This document shows positions 14,701-29,100 of a stretch of 64,000 bases of DNA, one piece after another. How positions within the stretch are numbered: position 1 is the first letter of the stretch; each line of letters begins with the position of its first letter. Location: NCBI GenBank assembly GCA_037389465.1, contig JAZARR010000048.1:248001-312000 (forward strand), read 5' to 3'. The position numbers were made by a program, and so were the translations under genes. The DNA is from Baylisascaris procyonis (lineage: Eukaryota > Nematoda > Chromadorea > Rhabditida > Ascarididae). The notes under the pieces were generated by a model that saw nothing but the letters and a program-made list of their open reading frames with translations, had not been told where the DNA came from and searched no databases.

Positions 14701-16559
14701 GCCCTCGATTCACAATAGACCTCAAATGAGCACATTTAAAGTGATTATAATAAAAGTCGGCAGGGAATTCCTCATGGCAATATCGAAACATTTACGTAAT
14801 GAAAAATAACCGCAATAGAATCACTGATAATTTAGGTATGCCATTTTGATATTTTAGCTGTTATTTGAACACAATAAGTAGTGCCACAATTTCTGCTGAT
14901 TGAACGAATTTCTGATGAAATCTTCGCTTATATTAAAAAAAATTTCTTACGGCTACCACTCAAAAAATGGAAATTACAATTTAGATTTTTAATGAAGTCA
15001 CAGTGGTAATACGTCAAATTGTTATTCGCCTTCAGCAATGACTACTCCAATTTTTTGAAAGTTAAAAAATCATCCACATTAGAGATGCATTTTAAGAAAG
15101 TAATTTGTGTAGAAGAAATGAAAATTTTCAGCGTAGTGTAGTTCTTCAGCAACGGAAACAATTCAAACAGTGCTCTGCTGTGATCCGTATAATCGAGCAA
15201 GCATAAGTAACAATCCCCATAAAGGAGTCGCCTAATTTTTTTGCGTGGGGGATGAGGAAGGAGAAGGAGCCTTTCCGTAAATCCTTCAGCGTACTTACTC
15301 GAGACCCACGCCGCATGTGCTGTAATTTTTCAAAACTCTTATAAACACTTCAACCGTTCTCCAGATATTTGACCTTCTTAATAATCGTGAACGATTCGGA
15401 TGATTTATTTTTAATGGGAATCGGCAAATTTATTTTCAATATTTATATGAAATGTGCTCTTTAAAACTTTGCAGCATTATTGCTAAAAGCCGCTTTTTCA
15501 ATGATGCAAACCTTCATTTACATTATTTTAAAAGACTCAGTGTTGTGTTGAATCCTGTTTGAATAGCAGATGCCAATGTGGATGGGAATTTCTAAGACAA
15601 ATTCGCGAATATACGGAAACTTATTCAAATCTCGTGGGTAGTTTCGGATCCTTATTCGAGCAGCTCGAGTTCAAGCAGTGGAGCAGAATAGATTCTCAGG
15701 CAGCTATAACTGAATCATTTTGCATTGATCAGTCTGCTTAACAGGAGCTCATAGTCAAGAAGCGTTTTCAATTTCAAGGATTTTTTAAGCATCCAAATGA
15801 ATGCTGCATCCTATAACTTCCGAAATTCGATCTTTCCTCAGAATATCATTGCATGTTTTATCACGTTATTCATTTGAGACATTTTTTCTGAACTGTTGAA
15901 TGCATTTGTTCAGTTTCAGTTAAATATTCATCAGAAACCATTATAAAAAGATCAATGCTAAGGCACAGAATCTACAACGTAGAAACAAGCACTCAATACT
16001 GCATATGGATTCTGCAGAGATGTTTCATAAAAACAGCGAACACGAATTGATACAATGTCGATAATCGCTTAGATACGAACATTGGAAAGAAATGTAGCAA
16101 CACAGATCTACTCATTTTATACTAAACCACAACAACATCCTAAAGAATTTCATACGATTCGAGAAATCCATTTATTGTGGTGAATTGTATTCGTCGATTG
16201 GAGACGAACTTCGGCACCATTACAAAAACTAAAAACTTCATTACGTTACTCATTTCTAATGCGCATATTCTATTGTAAAGCTGTCAAGGTGAACTTATGT
16301 CGCTTAATTTCATCCGTTAAGTGTGCTCTTTTGCTTTAGTTGTCAAGAATGTTCTCTATAGAAGCAATCCTCTTAGCTCTATATTTCTTTACAGCACAAG
16401 TTTATTATGGAATCATATTAAGTCATTTGACAATATTGTTCTTGTGATTTCAGTTCCTAACTTTAAAGATATTTTAAATAGACTCACCATTTGTTTCGAT
16501 CCTCATTGGCTTTGGCTTTAGGTTTAGCAGAGTGGCACTGTGAAACACCTTGCAGTGAT
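5731..16559. other. no gene recognised
   Basis: Open frames of up to about 115 codons (for example 6945-7271 and 9780-10130, plus strand) lack splice context or recognisable motifs. Purine-rich tract at 12300-12385. The 8090-8480 stretch is slightly richer in G+C and contains a small GTGCCT/AGGCAC hairpin, but has no supported exon. Confidence 0.55.
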
Positions 16560-16786
16560 CGGGGAAGAGCAAATATGACAGCGCTTCAAGTGCGATGCGT
16601 ATTTACGAAAATGCGCAACCAGTGAATTAAACTTTCTGCGAGAGTGACCGGAAAGAGAGTGTATGTTACAAATGGAGAATCGGGTTGTAAACTGGAATCT
16701 AGTGCAGAGAGAGTGACCGTGGATTGAGAGACGCAGACGTCAAAGGGAGAGGTGAAAGGAAGCCACCAATATAAGAAGATGCTCGT

Positions 16787-16972
16787 ATGAACCAGTGGCG
16801 GGGGCGTGACAGTCGTCGAACGATCGAGGACCCCGTTGATGGTCGTCGCGTGACTCACACAGTTTCTTATAATATGGCCATCAATAGAGCGATGATGCCG
16901 AAAACGGTACTGCGAGAGGATAGAAGTCTTTGTAAAGAATGCCGTGTGGGGCGATTAATCCACACGATTTGA
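16787..16972 (+). CDS. tentative short frame in CpG-rich island
   Basis: A 61-codon frame starting MNQWRGRDSRRTIEDPVDGR lies in a stretch (16560-16975) clearly richer in G+C and CpG than its surroundings, after a purine-rich leader with GAGAGTGACCG twice. The opposite strand is also open (16586-16858). It is possibly a first exon of an unknown gene; no family is recognised. Confidence 0.25.
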   Translation: MNQWRGRDSRRTIEDPVDGRRVTHTVSYNMAINRAMMPKTVLREDRSLCKECRVGRLIHTI

Positions 16973-17228
16973 GAAATTCGGAGCCGTATCGCTGTTGCAA
17001 ATCGTTCGCTAAATTTAATATTATATTCCAACTGCAGTATTGACCAACGTTGCAACACTTTATTCCACGCTTTCGTTCTTCGGCAATAACGAGTGGAGCA
17101 TTTAGGTGATGAACTAATAGAACGTGAGCAACATGTTCGAGTAAATATTATTTATATATTCGAAGGGAGCCGCAGAAAGTTCTGAAGTAATAAGTCGAAC
17201 AGGCCGATACTGAAACTTACTTTCTCAC

Positions 17229-17266
17229 TTTATTTCACCAATCAGTTTATTTATTTCACCAATCAG
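17229..17266. repeat. 21-bp period direct repeat
   Basis: Two copies of TTTATTTCACCAATCAG lie 21 bases apart. The CCAAT-like core CACCAATCAG is repeated, but no gene start is evident next to it. Confidence 0.85.
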
Positions 17267-20104
17267 ACTGAAACAGAAGCCTTAATAAGCTAATCAGCTT
17301 CGGCGCAATTTACTATTAAAAGCATAATGAAGAACGCCGTATCGACACTTACAGGTAAAAATGAGTTTAACATTTCTGCAGTCTTTTTTGATATGGATCT
17401 ATTAAAAATGCCCTATTTTTTGAATGCAATGTGGACCTTGAATTTAAAATTTTTTTACTGTACTTCTGCCACAAGCCGATTTCTCAGTATTGCTGTAGAA
17501 CAATGCAGTTTTTAGTTGTGTTATGAGAGTAGCAATAGAAGAACCAAATCACATTTTAAATAATGGTGTTGTTCAAAGCTTTAATGATTCCTCATGAATG
17601 CTGCTGAATTCCCAACACAGTGGGTCAAAACATTGTAAAAATGTTTCAAAAGTTGCCTTTTTTCTGAGAAGGAGGACCTCTTCAGAGGCATATGCCGGTG
17701 GGTATGAATGACTGTGCATTGGAAATAAGAGTTTTAGCAAACGATTCAGCCGGTGACGAGGGGGGCTTTTCTCATGCAGAAACCAGTTCTCTAAGCTGCA
17801 TTTGCTACGTCTGTAATTCATAATATGAAGCTGGCTGACGTATACTATATGCCACAAAGCAATATCTCTGCGTTGAGCTGTGCTTCACGCACAAAAGCAA
17901 GCACTCTTAAAAGATTCTTTCAATGCCGTTTGTGTAATATATCTGTTCATTATTCATTTCATTCGCTCCTAATTCAATATCTCTGTTTGCATCTGTACTT
18001 CAGTTCCGTATATTCGCTGGGTTATTTCCATTTGCGCAAATATTACGAAAGCAGTTTTATAGCCACATATCGCTCGAAGCAGAACACAGAACAACGTAAT
18101 ACACAATAACAACAGCAACAACAACGAAACTTAGAATGCTGGGGAAGACACGTTTAAATAAAGTGCTGTGTTTCAATACAGCGTTTTCGAAAATCCGTTG
18201 TATGCGCTCTCATCACAGTGTGATACAGACAGACTATCACTAGCAGTGATATTATGATGTATAGATGAAATGACGGATGCGTTCAGAAGACTGCTGAGAA
18301 GGAAACTTATGTAATGAAGTGATCTTCTCTCGACTGCAATGAAGCGTATGGTAATCGATCGGGAGTGCCTGAACGGAACCAGTAGTAAAGTGACTCTTAT
18401 TTCACGGCGATCTCCTTTTCAAGATCACAACCCTTTCGTTATTAATATCGCCGCATAGGATGCTGCCGAAATAAACCTGGAAGTGTTCGCCCCAAATGTG
18501 ACAGACGGCACAGACAACCAACTCACAGCACCAACGTACAAAGCGCAGACATACATACAAACTCAGCAAACATTCAATGTATAGCGCTATGTGTAGAATA
18601 TAAGCACATATAACACATGCGTGCAAAACAGGCTTAAAGAACGCACAATATACCTATAATAGCACATGTTTTACAGTCCAATATTATCCATAAAAAACTG
18701 ATCTCATATTATTCTCGAGTTATGATGCATCGTTAAAGAAGAATTGTGAATACGGCAAATTAGGCACGAAATAGACAGTGCCTTGAGCAGTTGAAAAGAC
18801 TATATTTTTCAAGAAATTGTCACTGGAGCACAGCTGTTTGCTAAGCGTAACGATTGTCGCAGAACGAGATACAACTGTAGATGGTCACAGCTACATCCGA
18901 AAAATGTCTATCAGGAAAGTGATCCTTCTTGAAGGAAGGTTACGTCACCATTGTTGCCTCTGAATGAGTAATTCGCAATCGTCAGTGAGTATTTCACCGA
19001 AAATTACGCTCTCTAGACACAGATATTTCAATATAGATTTGAAACTTTCAAATCCTCTTCAAGAAGTTTACGTCGCTGGCCGTTATGAGGAATGACCGAA
19101 GCATTTTGTGCAATGAAATGCAAGCACTGTGGCCTTCTTAAGAACTAATAACATGAACCACCATACAGCAAGTAGTACATTCTGTTCACATTCAGGCACA
19201 AAATCGACATTTTAACGCCGAAGCGATGCAATGAGGTGTTAAGTGATGAACATGCATTGATTATTGCATGTTTCATATCGGAACACGATGGAGGAAACCA
19301 ATGAAAAAGCATTTCATTGCAAAGTAGACATCAGTTAGAGCTGCACAATACAAATGCCTGCCTTTCCGAGGTTGCAACCAACATTGAAAGCCAGCACTTT
19401 CTTTAAGAAAGTTAAACACTTTTTAAACATATAAGATTCTGTTTACGAACAATTTCGTATATGTATTGCGCCAAATTTTTTCAAACCACGCTGTTTGCGC
19501 CTCTCCTTTCGAAAATAAACGGTTATGTACTTTAATTACAATTTGCGGAAATGCTGCTGAACTTGTATGACTTCTAAATTCACTGTTTTCAAATCATACC
19601 TTTAAATCATTTTGCATTATTTTAATCATCATGCGCCTTGCATCATGAAATTTACATCAAATCAAATAGTCAAACAAAACTTCAATTTCAATAATTATAA
19701 GTTGCAATTTTAATGGGGAATTGCATGCAATGCAAAGATACGGCTTTTGAATTAAATTGGACGACATTCGGATCGAAAGTGTACACTGATAGACAATTGA
19801 GTGCATTACTTTAGGTTTAACTTGATATATGTAGTGGCAATTCATTGTTTATAATGACGTGGCCAATTCCAGCAGAAATGAATCCGTAACAAGTTTGTCC
19901 GAAGAGTTTTTTTTTTTTTTTGAGTTCTCAATGAACCTCGAATTCATCTATATGGAAATTACGCAATGCACTTGACATAACCGTTAGAAAACTCTTAACT
20001 CGTCACTGAGAAACGATGAAAGGTTCAGAGAAAGTTAACGATATTATATGTCTCTCTGTGTTCCAAGTCGAATAACACACTCAATCACCGGCCGGCCAGG
20101 TGAA

Positions 20105-20132
20105 CAAAGCTTGCAAAGCAAAGCTTGCAAAA
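20105..20132. repeat. 14-bp tandem repeat, two copies
   Basis: CAAAGCTTGCAAAG is followed directly by a copy differing only in the last base. Confidence 0.85.
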
Positions 20133-20633
20133 CGCCATTGCACTAGGTGGTAGAGGACTTGCATGAATATTTCCTCTTTAACTGGGTAGTTTCAAGATCG
20201 CATTATACAGATGCTCGTGGCAAATGCATTCATTGCAACAGAATTTCGGATGCCACAATCCCATTGGGGCTTTCAACCAACCAGCTTGGGGATTCTAGGA
20301 AACTTAGATGAAACATTAAGAACAATCCTCTAGGAAGAACTTCCCCTCTTACCTCAATCTCTACCTCCAAAAATGCATCATTCACTGCCATGTCCTTTTG
20401 CGCATACCATCGTTTTCAACTGATAAAAATACATCTCTTCAATAAAACCTTTGCTGAAATGACCAATTTTCCAGAATGGAATTCTTTCGGATTTCAAGCT
20501 TTTCTATTCATCCAATTTTAGTCTCATCGATGTGCTCGAATATACTTCTTTTAGTTTTCTTTTTCCCTTCAATATGCCGTTCGCAATTTATCTCTTTTAG
20601 CTGCTAACAAAGTAACAGATTGCGCCTCCCCTA

Positions 20634-20645
20634 CCCCCCCCCCCC
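20634..20645. repeat. C12 homopolymer
   Basis: A run of twelve C in a pyrimidine-rich stretch. A similar C10 run is at 21880-21889. No gene is associated with either. Confidence 0.9.
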
Positions 20646-22889
20646 TTTTCCTCATGCACGAAGGCGAGTGACCTTTCTCTAAACTCATTTATTCTACCAT
20701 CATCTTTGTAGCATCACGGGTGACGAAAGAAAAGAAAGTGAACAGCACATTACAAGTCGTGCTATGTTCTCATGTAGAATGCAGTGATCAGTTTCTGGTC
20801 TCTTTGACAACATATTTAACACAAATCGTTCGCTGTGCAGGGTTGTGTTAGTGCCGATGCGCCATTGATTTATTTCGACAGAGGAGCTAGCATGGATTAA
20901 ATTCCTCAAGAACTCAACGATTTATCTGCTATCAATTCATTAATTCTTCTGACTTTCGTTCTTTCCTAACTCTATCGATAGAACTCTACTGCAAGTGCCT
21001 AAACTTTTGCAAATGAAACACCGCCAGTGGTACACAGCACGCATAAATGAAGCACAATTATGTTGCGTCTAGGCAGGACGCCATATGCGCAATTCCCTTA
21101 TTGCCGTAAACGTCATCCGTCATCTGCACTAAAAGTGACATGAACCCTTTTATAGCACACAGAAAACCACCGAAAATAGGACGTTGTCGAACTACGGCAC
21201 TTTCATTCCGAACAATAAATGGATGACAGATAAGTAATGTTTGTGAGAATAAGCTTCCCTTCCACTAAAGGTATATGCCACAATAATTTCTGTATTGGCG
21301 GAGTGTGTTTATTTCGATATGCTTGTAAGAGCTAATAAATCTCTGTCGAGCAGATATATCGCGATATACGTGTAGGCGAAAAACTGCTTAAAGATAAATC
21401 AATGCAGTTTCCAAAGGCCAAAAAATATTTGTGACACATTATAATATGCCGAAAGAATGACATTCATTCATCTATTAGTGTAATTTTCAACTTTGACGAG
21501 ATTTTTTGCACAATTCACTGATGTGACCAATAAAATGTATTTTGAGATGCATTTATGGAAGTATTTTTGAATTTAAAGTGAGGAACCTGCCAAAGTTTAA
21601 AGTGAAAAAAGGAAAAATATTTAGAGGATAAGTTTGTCCGCATTAGCATTGTTAATTTTGATGAGTCAACAGTAGCGGGCAATTCAACGTTGACAAATTA
21701 TATGGAAAATATTGCTCAATAATGTTCAATAAATTTATTTAATAATATAAGCAAGAACTCGTTCGTCACCGCACACGCTTCAGTGGAAATATCAGACAAC
21801 CAAGCAAATCAATTTACGCTATATTTGATCGCTGGTGCAATAAGTTATTACCTAAAAATGTTTATGAATACTCCCGCCGCCCCCCCCCCTTCCCCCATAG
21901 TGGCTGAGCCGCAAGAAGAGGAAGGGATGTTATTAGCAGTCTCCGAACGATGAGCAAGCATTAGAAAGAGTTGAAAATATCTTTAGATGGCACCAGCAAA
22001 AGTTCTGAATCCTGAGGCACTTGGAAAATACCACATGACGACGTGAACTTTAGTTTCTTCGGTCAATAGTTGGGCTTTAATAAACGTTGAGGTTCTTGAG
22101 TCAACTTTGTTGCTTAAGGAGGAACCATAAAAACGCTGCCGCCGATTCTTAGTGGACAGTCCCTCTCAACAATGAACTGGAGGTTAGACTTTCACTAATT
22201 TCGGCAAAAAAATTTTCACTCGTAAAGAAAATGCCAAAATTCAGGAAAGAGCATATATCGTTAAAGCAATACCGTTTTTACTTGCTTGAAACTTATCCAA
22301 CTTTTTCATCTGCAGCTTATCTCCATCTTTCGCAATTCCTTTTTATTTTTTTATCTATTCCAGAAAATTTTTGAGACAGAAATATTATAACATGGAGTAT
22401 TAGAACTTCCAGTTACAATTTCATCTGTCTTGCAATTTTTATTTTCTCAATCCGTCATAGCGTTGTTGAGAATCTCGGTGTATTTATGACTGCAATCTCC
22501 CTTCATTAGTCGGGCTGTGCTTATCATATTGCATCTTAAATTTCACATTCATCGCTTTTCGATCCACCTAGGGAATTTTCCATGTTTATTTCGCAACTAT
22601 AAATCTTCTGAATTATAATCTTTTTTTTGTCTACACCGCGTTATTAACGCAGCAGAATAAACATTAAACACATTTTCCGTCTTCAGTCATTTAAATATGA
22701 ATTCAGTTCACTGTTGTTGATGTGTTCCTCTGCAATAATTCATGTATGAATTCATGAGTAAATGACATCTGTATGCAGAGAAATTTGAACACAAACATCC
22801 ATACTTTATTTCCTATCAAATGCAATCTAGTTTTAATTCATATGCATGATCCACAAAACGAATAAATTAAATGAGACCAAGGAAGTACA

Positions 22890-23180
22890 CATCGTCATGT
22901 CTCCAATGAGCCACGATGTGATCACGTTGTGGTACTTTCGCGTCATAGTCATTTACGTCGCACCAAACTTCCCTAACGACAGTCCCCTCCCTGGACGTTT
23001 CATCGTAGGCACTTGCGCTGCGCGACATTTATGTCAAGGCCAACTGTGCCACAAAAGGTCGTTTACGTAATGGACGTTCGTGGCATGGGAAGTTTGCGCA
23101 TCAAACAGCTGTTCTATTGACTGCCAGAAACCGATACCAAGGACATTTGCGCCGTAAACGTATAAAGGAGCGGTTTTTGT
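22890..23180. other. G+C-rich island with inverted repeats
   Basis: The inverted arms CAAACTTCCC (22964-22973) and GGGAAGTTTG (23087-23096), and CGTTTACG / CGTAAACG, lie in a 290-bp stretch richer in G+C than its flanks, ending near TATAAAGGAG. It could be a decayed MITE-type element. No target-site duplication was identified. Confidence 0.25.
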
Positions 23181-26100
23181 TCTCTTACTAAGGCAATATT
23201 CATTTCAGCTTTACTTACGCACCTGTACTAATAAAGCAACGCTTGTTGCCGAGCATATACACCGATGAAGTAATATTTTATTTTACCAATATAACACATT
23301 TTTGCTAATAATTTTATTGTTGATGAAGTAACGTTTTATACCGCTAATACTGAAATTCAAAAGAAGCCGACATACTTAAATGAACTCATAAACCGAGGCG
23401 AAAGAGAAGTGCCCACCTGGACTACCGAAATAGCGTTCCTTCTGCCATGGTCGACTGCTAAAATGTTTTTTAATGTCACTCCAAGGCTTAATAAATGCTC
23501 ATTTCGCTGTTGTAATAATGAAAACGTTCTAATGCATACAACCCAATACTGTATTGGTTCTATCGACGTAATCTTACAGCAGATGTAATGCCATGTAATT
23601 TCCGACATGACAGAACGAGTACACAGGAAAAAACCCGATTTAGCAGCGTAAGTTTCTGTGATCATAATTGAGGTGAGTTGCGAAGTGTCTTAAACAATAA
23701 AGCACATTAAGCGATTTTTGTAATGCATGGATTATAAAGGTCGCACCCCCTCATGGAATAGAACCAGCGACCATGTTCGTGCCGGTTGCTACATCAAAGC
23801 GATTTTTTGGCATTTTTGCAGCTCTAGAAAGGGATATGTTCGATTACATGAACGAAAACACATGTTAAACCTATTCATGGTCACTTTCATGTCATAACAA
23901 ACATTGTGAGATTTTCTGCAACATTCCAAATTCTGAGATTTGAAGAAAACATTTCGAGAATGCCGCCCATTGTTTCCAAAAGGTCAGAAAAGATGAAGTT
24001 TGCTGTCCAAGGCCATGCAATAATCAAGAGTGAGTACACGAATGATTTAGTTCCTCCTCGCCATCCAGAACCTGCATTCTGTATTTACACGATAACTGGC
24101 TGTTCTGAATTCGTTGAACTGGATAACTTGGTAGGCTGTTATCAGTGTCTGTAGGCAACATGGGAAAGATTCCGTTCCCATCACAATGAGGATGCATATG
24201 TGGGGGTCTTTGCGAATGCTGATCAGGTGCGCAGTGTTCCATTTTTTTTTTCAGCAACAACGAGATGTGTGAAAAAGGACCGCGATATGGTCACACAGCA
24301 CGAGGTAACATAAGTCGTGCTAAATAAGGGCGAGATACTTTATTGATACTGTAATCTCTCTGGCAATCTACTTAAGTTTTGTCGGTTTTTTACATATATT
24401 AGTCAAGCGTTTTTCAGATATTTGCACTATTGTCAGATTAGTGCATCAGTGCACTTCGATGACTAGAAAGGACTGTGAGCATATAGAAAGAAGTGTCCTA
24501 TTATCGAGAGGAGCACAAACTTATGACAGTTTTAGACGTTGTATGTGATTTCGAATAATCGGAGTAAGGCATGACAATCACAATATGCTTACTGAAACGC
24601 GGAAATATAGCCATCTTGTTTCCACTGGCAAAGAAAAAGAATCTGTGATTTTCGATCAACGTGATCGCAATACCAACGATGTGTGACTTCAATGTTGCGA
24701 TATGTGACTTCCCGGGGACAACTGACCTCTGTACGTTTTTGAGGAGTAAAGATCAGCCAATCGTTTTAATTAGAAACGGAATGAATTGGATTGAAATTAG
24801 TTTCAACGGTTGGGCTTGAAGAGAGGCTGGGTAAGTCAGACAGCTCTAATTCACAAAGCTCTCCTTTAAGCATCCTAAAAGACAGCTGTAAATCCTTGCT
24901 GATGCAGACACGTTAATAACGGTTAGCTAATTGAATGTAAGTTTATGTGCTAGACCGCTTTTTGCATTTTTCGAGTAAGACCAAAAGTGGTAAACATTTT
25001 GCTGGAAAACGTGTCTAACAATGCGTTTAAGTACTTAGGTTCAATAGCGACGCTGGCTTGCATTTCCAGAGAAGTTTGTCGCGAAGGTGTGGCTCGCTTT
25101 ATGAACAGTAACGATCGTAGTATGCGAATTTCACGGGAAAAGACACCCAAAACATGTTCAACTATGAAAAAGGGATAACTCTACTGTCAGCAAATTCTAT
25201 CAGGACATGCGACGTTTCAATTATCCGAATTTCCGGTGTGGCGAATAAGTCGAAACAGTGAGCCTGACCTTTTTCCACTCGACGCTCCATGTAAACCACT
25301 AACAGCGCAGAAATCATTTTTGGATGTGGGATTCATGCTCAAATTATATACAAAGAGGTGCTAACAGTGATGATCTGTTACAATCATTAATCGTGACCAA
25401 CAAGGCAAGAACCGCTAAGCAACCTTTATTAGTTGGAAATAAGAAGAAGCTTTTCAGCAACAAGATGCAATATTCATGAGCAATTTTTTCCAGTGCAACT
25501 GGACATATTGATGTCTTAAAATGCCCTCCTCATTGACTGTTATGGTACGGACATTCACATACAACTCGAGTTCTTCATTCATCTCTGAGGAATAAACCAG
25601 TAGACAATGCTGAGTAGAAATATCCTCTAACATTCATTTAACTGATCCAGTGTTAATTAATGAGAATCAATCCTCTCCCTTCCCCCTTCCACCTTGAAGC
25701 CCTACGCGCTTTTGCATTCACGTCAAATGTTGATTTAATTTCATAGGCTATCAAGGCATAACGAATATCCAAAAAAAACTCCTTCATTTTTTATTTAATG
25801 TGACCACTTGCACAAACCTTCCTAACAGATTGCTTTTCCTTATCAGGTCAATATAAAATAAGGAAACCGACAATGTAAAAGGTATTTCCTTTTAAATGCA
25901 GCTGATCGATCATTTTCAAAATTGATTAGTTCGCACTGAAGGTGGTATGTAATGTCACGTATCGCTTACATTCCAAATTCATACATATAGTTTTGTTAGC
26001 TTTGGAGCTGAAACTGTTGGACAAACAACTCGCGCACACATAAATACACAAGGGCTCGGCTTTGCCATTATGTGCTTTCCGAATGCTAATTCATAAGAAA

Positions 26101-29100
26101 GTATAGAAAATGTTCTACAAATTCCGTACTCAGACAAAGACTATCCCTACCTTTAGCCATTTCATTACCTATTCTTTGCTAGAACAAACATAATTAGATA
26201 TGATAGAAAAGTTGACAAGCTATCTGTATGGAGTCTGATAGTAAAATTGCCCGACTCGATGCATAGCAAAGATGGAATGCGGGTTGACATGCTGACTACC
26301 CGGCTTAAAGCTTGTTTACTCAGTATGTTTACACGCCTTACGAAACGCTAACCCACAAGCGAATTTTAGTTGTTGGCACAGGACAGTTTTCATACAGTTG
26401 TACTTTCGAAATAGCATACGTCTATCATTCTGCATATGTTCCCCTATGAGGCTAACCAATCGGTAGGTAGAACCATTTGCATGCTCAACTATAAACAGGA
26501 GAATCAAGGCCTCCTGGTTTCTAAGACCCGAACACTTCTTATCTGCAACATGTTATAATAGCAGACGCAAGTAGAGAATTGTGTAAGTACTAAAGTAACG
26601 AAAATGATTCATAAGAAACAAAAATTGCAACGAATCTCTATCTTTCCGACATTCACGCTATTTTCTGCTTTATTAGATTCCAAATGCAATTTGAAAGATC
26701 GTCCTGCTTTCGTCGGAATTCGCTCAACTCAATGAATAATATGCTTCTTTTTAGTATAGGCGGGGCAGCATGCACTGGGCCTCTCTTGTAGAATTGTCCT
26801 TAACCTGCCCTTCGCTCCCTAAAAAATTGATGTGCTGGAGTTGAAGTTATAACATGATAATATTCAGGCATATTTCCACTCTTCCTCCAATTCGCGATAA
26901 ATATGGCGGCTAAATTCCGTAATAGTTCACGCTCACTTTGTAGGTTTCAGTTTAAGGATTTATAGTGCCTGCTTCGCATCATCTCAAGACGAATGTGTGT
27001 TACTGAGAAAAAGAGCCAAAAAACAAGGAAATAATAAAATTGTTATTCGGCTGTATTGTGTTGTGTTATTGATGTTTTAATGCACCATGCAGAGAGCTGC
27101 AAACGCTTTATTCTATTTTCGCATTTCTTACTAAACACTCTGTCGCTGTGCATATGTCTCTGGAAAAGAACATGTTTGAGCATTGGCAAAATGAAAAGCC
27201 TTCTTCTTTGTGATATCCAATTCGCATTTCCCCCAACTCTTCCATTTTCATTGTCGAAAGTGTTCTTTTATGGGTGGGCTGTGTTTTAAAACCCTTAGCG
27301 TGTTTGGTGCAAATTGCAGAACGTCCAGTAAATTTTACACGCATGATTTGTTGCATGTATTAACCCGCTCTGTGATAACATGAACCAACCAAATAGTGCA
27401 ATCTTTAATCAGAGACAATCCAGGTATGTCCTGAAGTGGACAGAGAGCAGTCGATAGGTGGTGGTGAAGACCGCAGTTATCGCGATGAGACAAAGATGTT
27501 TCAGGTGATACTTTGCACGCACCACATTCAGGATACCGCGTCAAATCTAGAAGACATTCGATGCTCGCGCATCTTTACGCAACTTGTAAAAAAAGAAGGT
27601 AGTACCATTAAGGAGTTGCGTTTCAACCCACCAGTTCAACCGATTGCTCAGAAATAGATGAAAATGAAACAAGAAGGGGAGTATGCCATAAATATGCACA
27701 GGATATGTGCTTTTGGGTCATGCTCATTTGACCAAAAGGTTCGACATGAGCCTCTTCAAGGTGAAATTATACGGAATAATGCCTTCATATTTTATATCGG
27801 ATTGGAGTGCCTATAAGTCTCCCACGAAAAATTCCTTTTCTTCGATGTGCAATGAAAAATCGATCGTTATAAAATGCACACAAGTATTTTCAATACTTAA
27901 ACGTTTGCAACTTTTTTAAAAGTTAATGGAACAAGAGGAATTGTGGTTTATGAGGTCAGTCAACGAACTACAATACATTATTCCAGCTTCAGTGATCGCG
28001 AATTAAAATCAGCTAACAGGCGTATAAATATTAGTATGATGTCACAATAACACACTTTTCGAAAGCAAAAAAGAGCGAACTTCTGCAAACGAATGGGAAA
28101 GTGCAATAGTGAATTCTCTTTTGAATATACCTATTCTCAGCTAAAAAATCATTTTTTGACTTGCGGAACGAATTTCACAAAAAATAATGCAACACCTTTC
28201 AAGGCTAGTCACTTCTACAAAATATGGTCAGTCGAGATAGCATTGAGAGTGAGGGATCGATCGACGCTGTAATTATACCGACGAAATTCCATCGCATAGA
28301 CCTTCGGGGATTCATTAGTTGAAGTTATCATATAAATAGATAAACATATGTGTATGCTGATATACATAGATATGGCATTGTCAATTTTTGCAGAAATTTG
28401 CAAAGATATGCTGATACTGATGAAAGAAATTCTATTCACTCATAATACAACCAAATCCGCAATGCTGCGAAAAGAATAATATGCACAAATGCTCAACTAT
28501 CGTGGCTCTTGCATAATTAAACAGATTTCGCGCATGCGTTGTGTGGTAGATGTAATTATTGCCCATCCGACAGTGTTAATTCGGAGAACGCTGAAGCTGA
28601 AGTTATACAAGTTTTGATGTTCCGAATTTTCTTGCGTTAGATATTCCATTCTGATTTGTAAACTAAGACAGAAATTGCAAAAAGTAAATTATTGTTCGAA
28701 AACTCCATCCAAAAAAAGTTATTTTCAAATTTCCGTGAGCTTTGTAATAGTCATAATTCATTTTTACATCCATTAGTCGCAGAAAAACGAATTATTTCTA
28801 CATGAGTTGCATGGGGAGATAAAATATGTATGCAGTATTCTGAATACCGTACTCCTTGTTGGTTGTTTAATTGATAGGGATCAAAAGAAGCATGTCACGT
28901 GAGATTATTTGGCATATTTCTCGATTTTTTCAATTTTAATTCAGAAGAGGCAATAGATTCGATGTATCGATGAAGGAGAGAAAAAACCGAAACAAGAAAT
29001 AGCTAAAGAGAGGAAAGAACGCCGAGAATAGCAGTAGCGGACAACGATGAAGCATGATTTGAGAACGAAAGGGATTCAGTGATAGAAAGAAGCTATCATA

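Larger units (their letters stand above)
16976..22889. other. no gene recognised
   Basis: Contains the 21-bp and 14-bp repeats and the two C homopolymers. Remaining frames are short and AT-driven. Confidence 0.6.
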
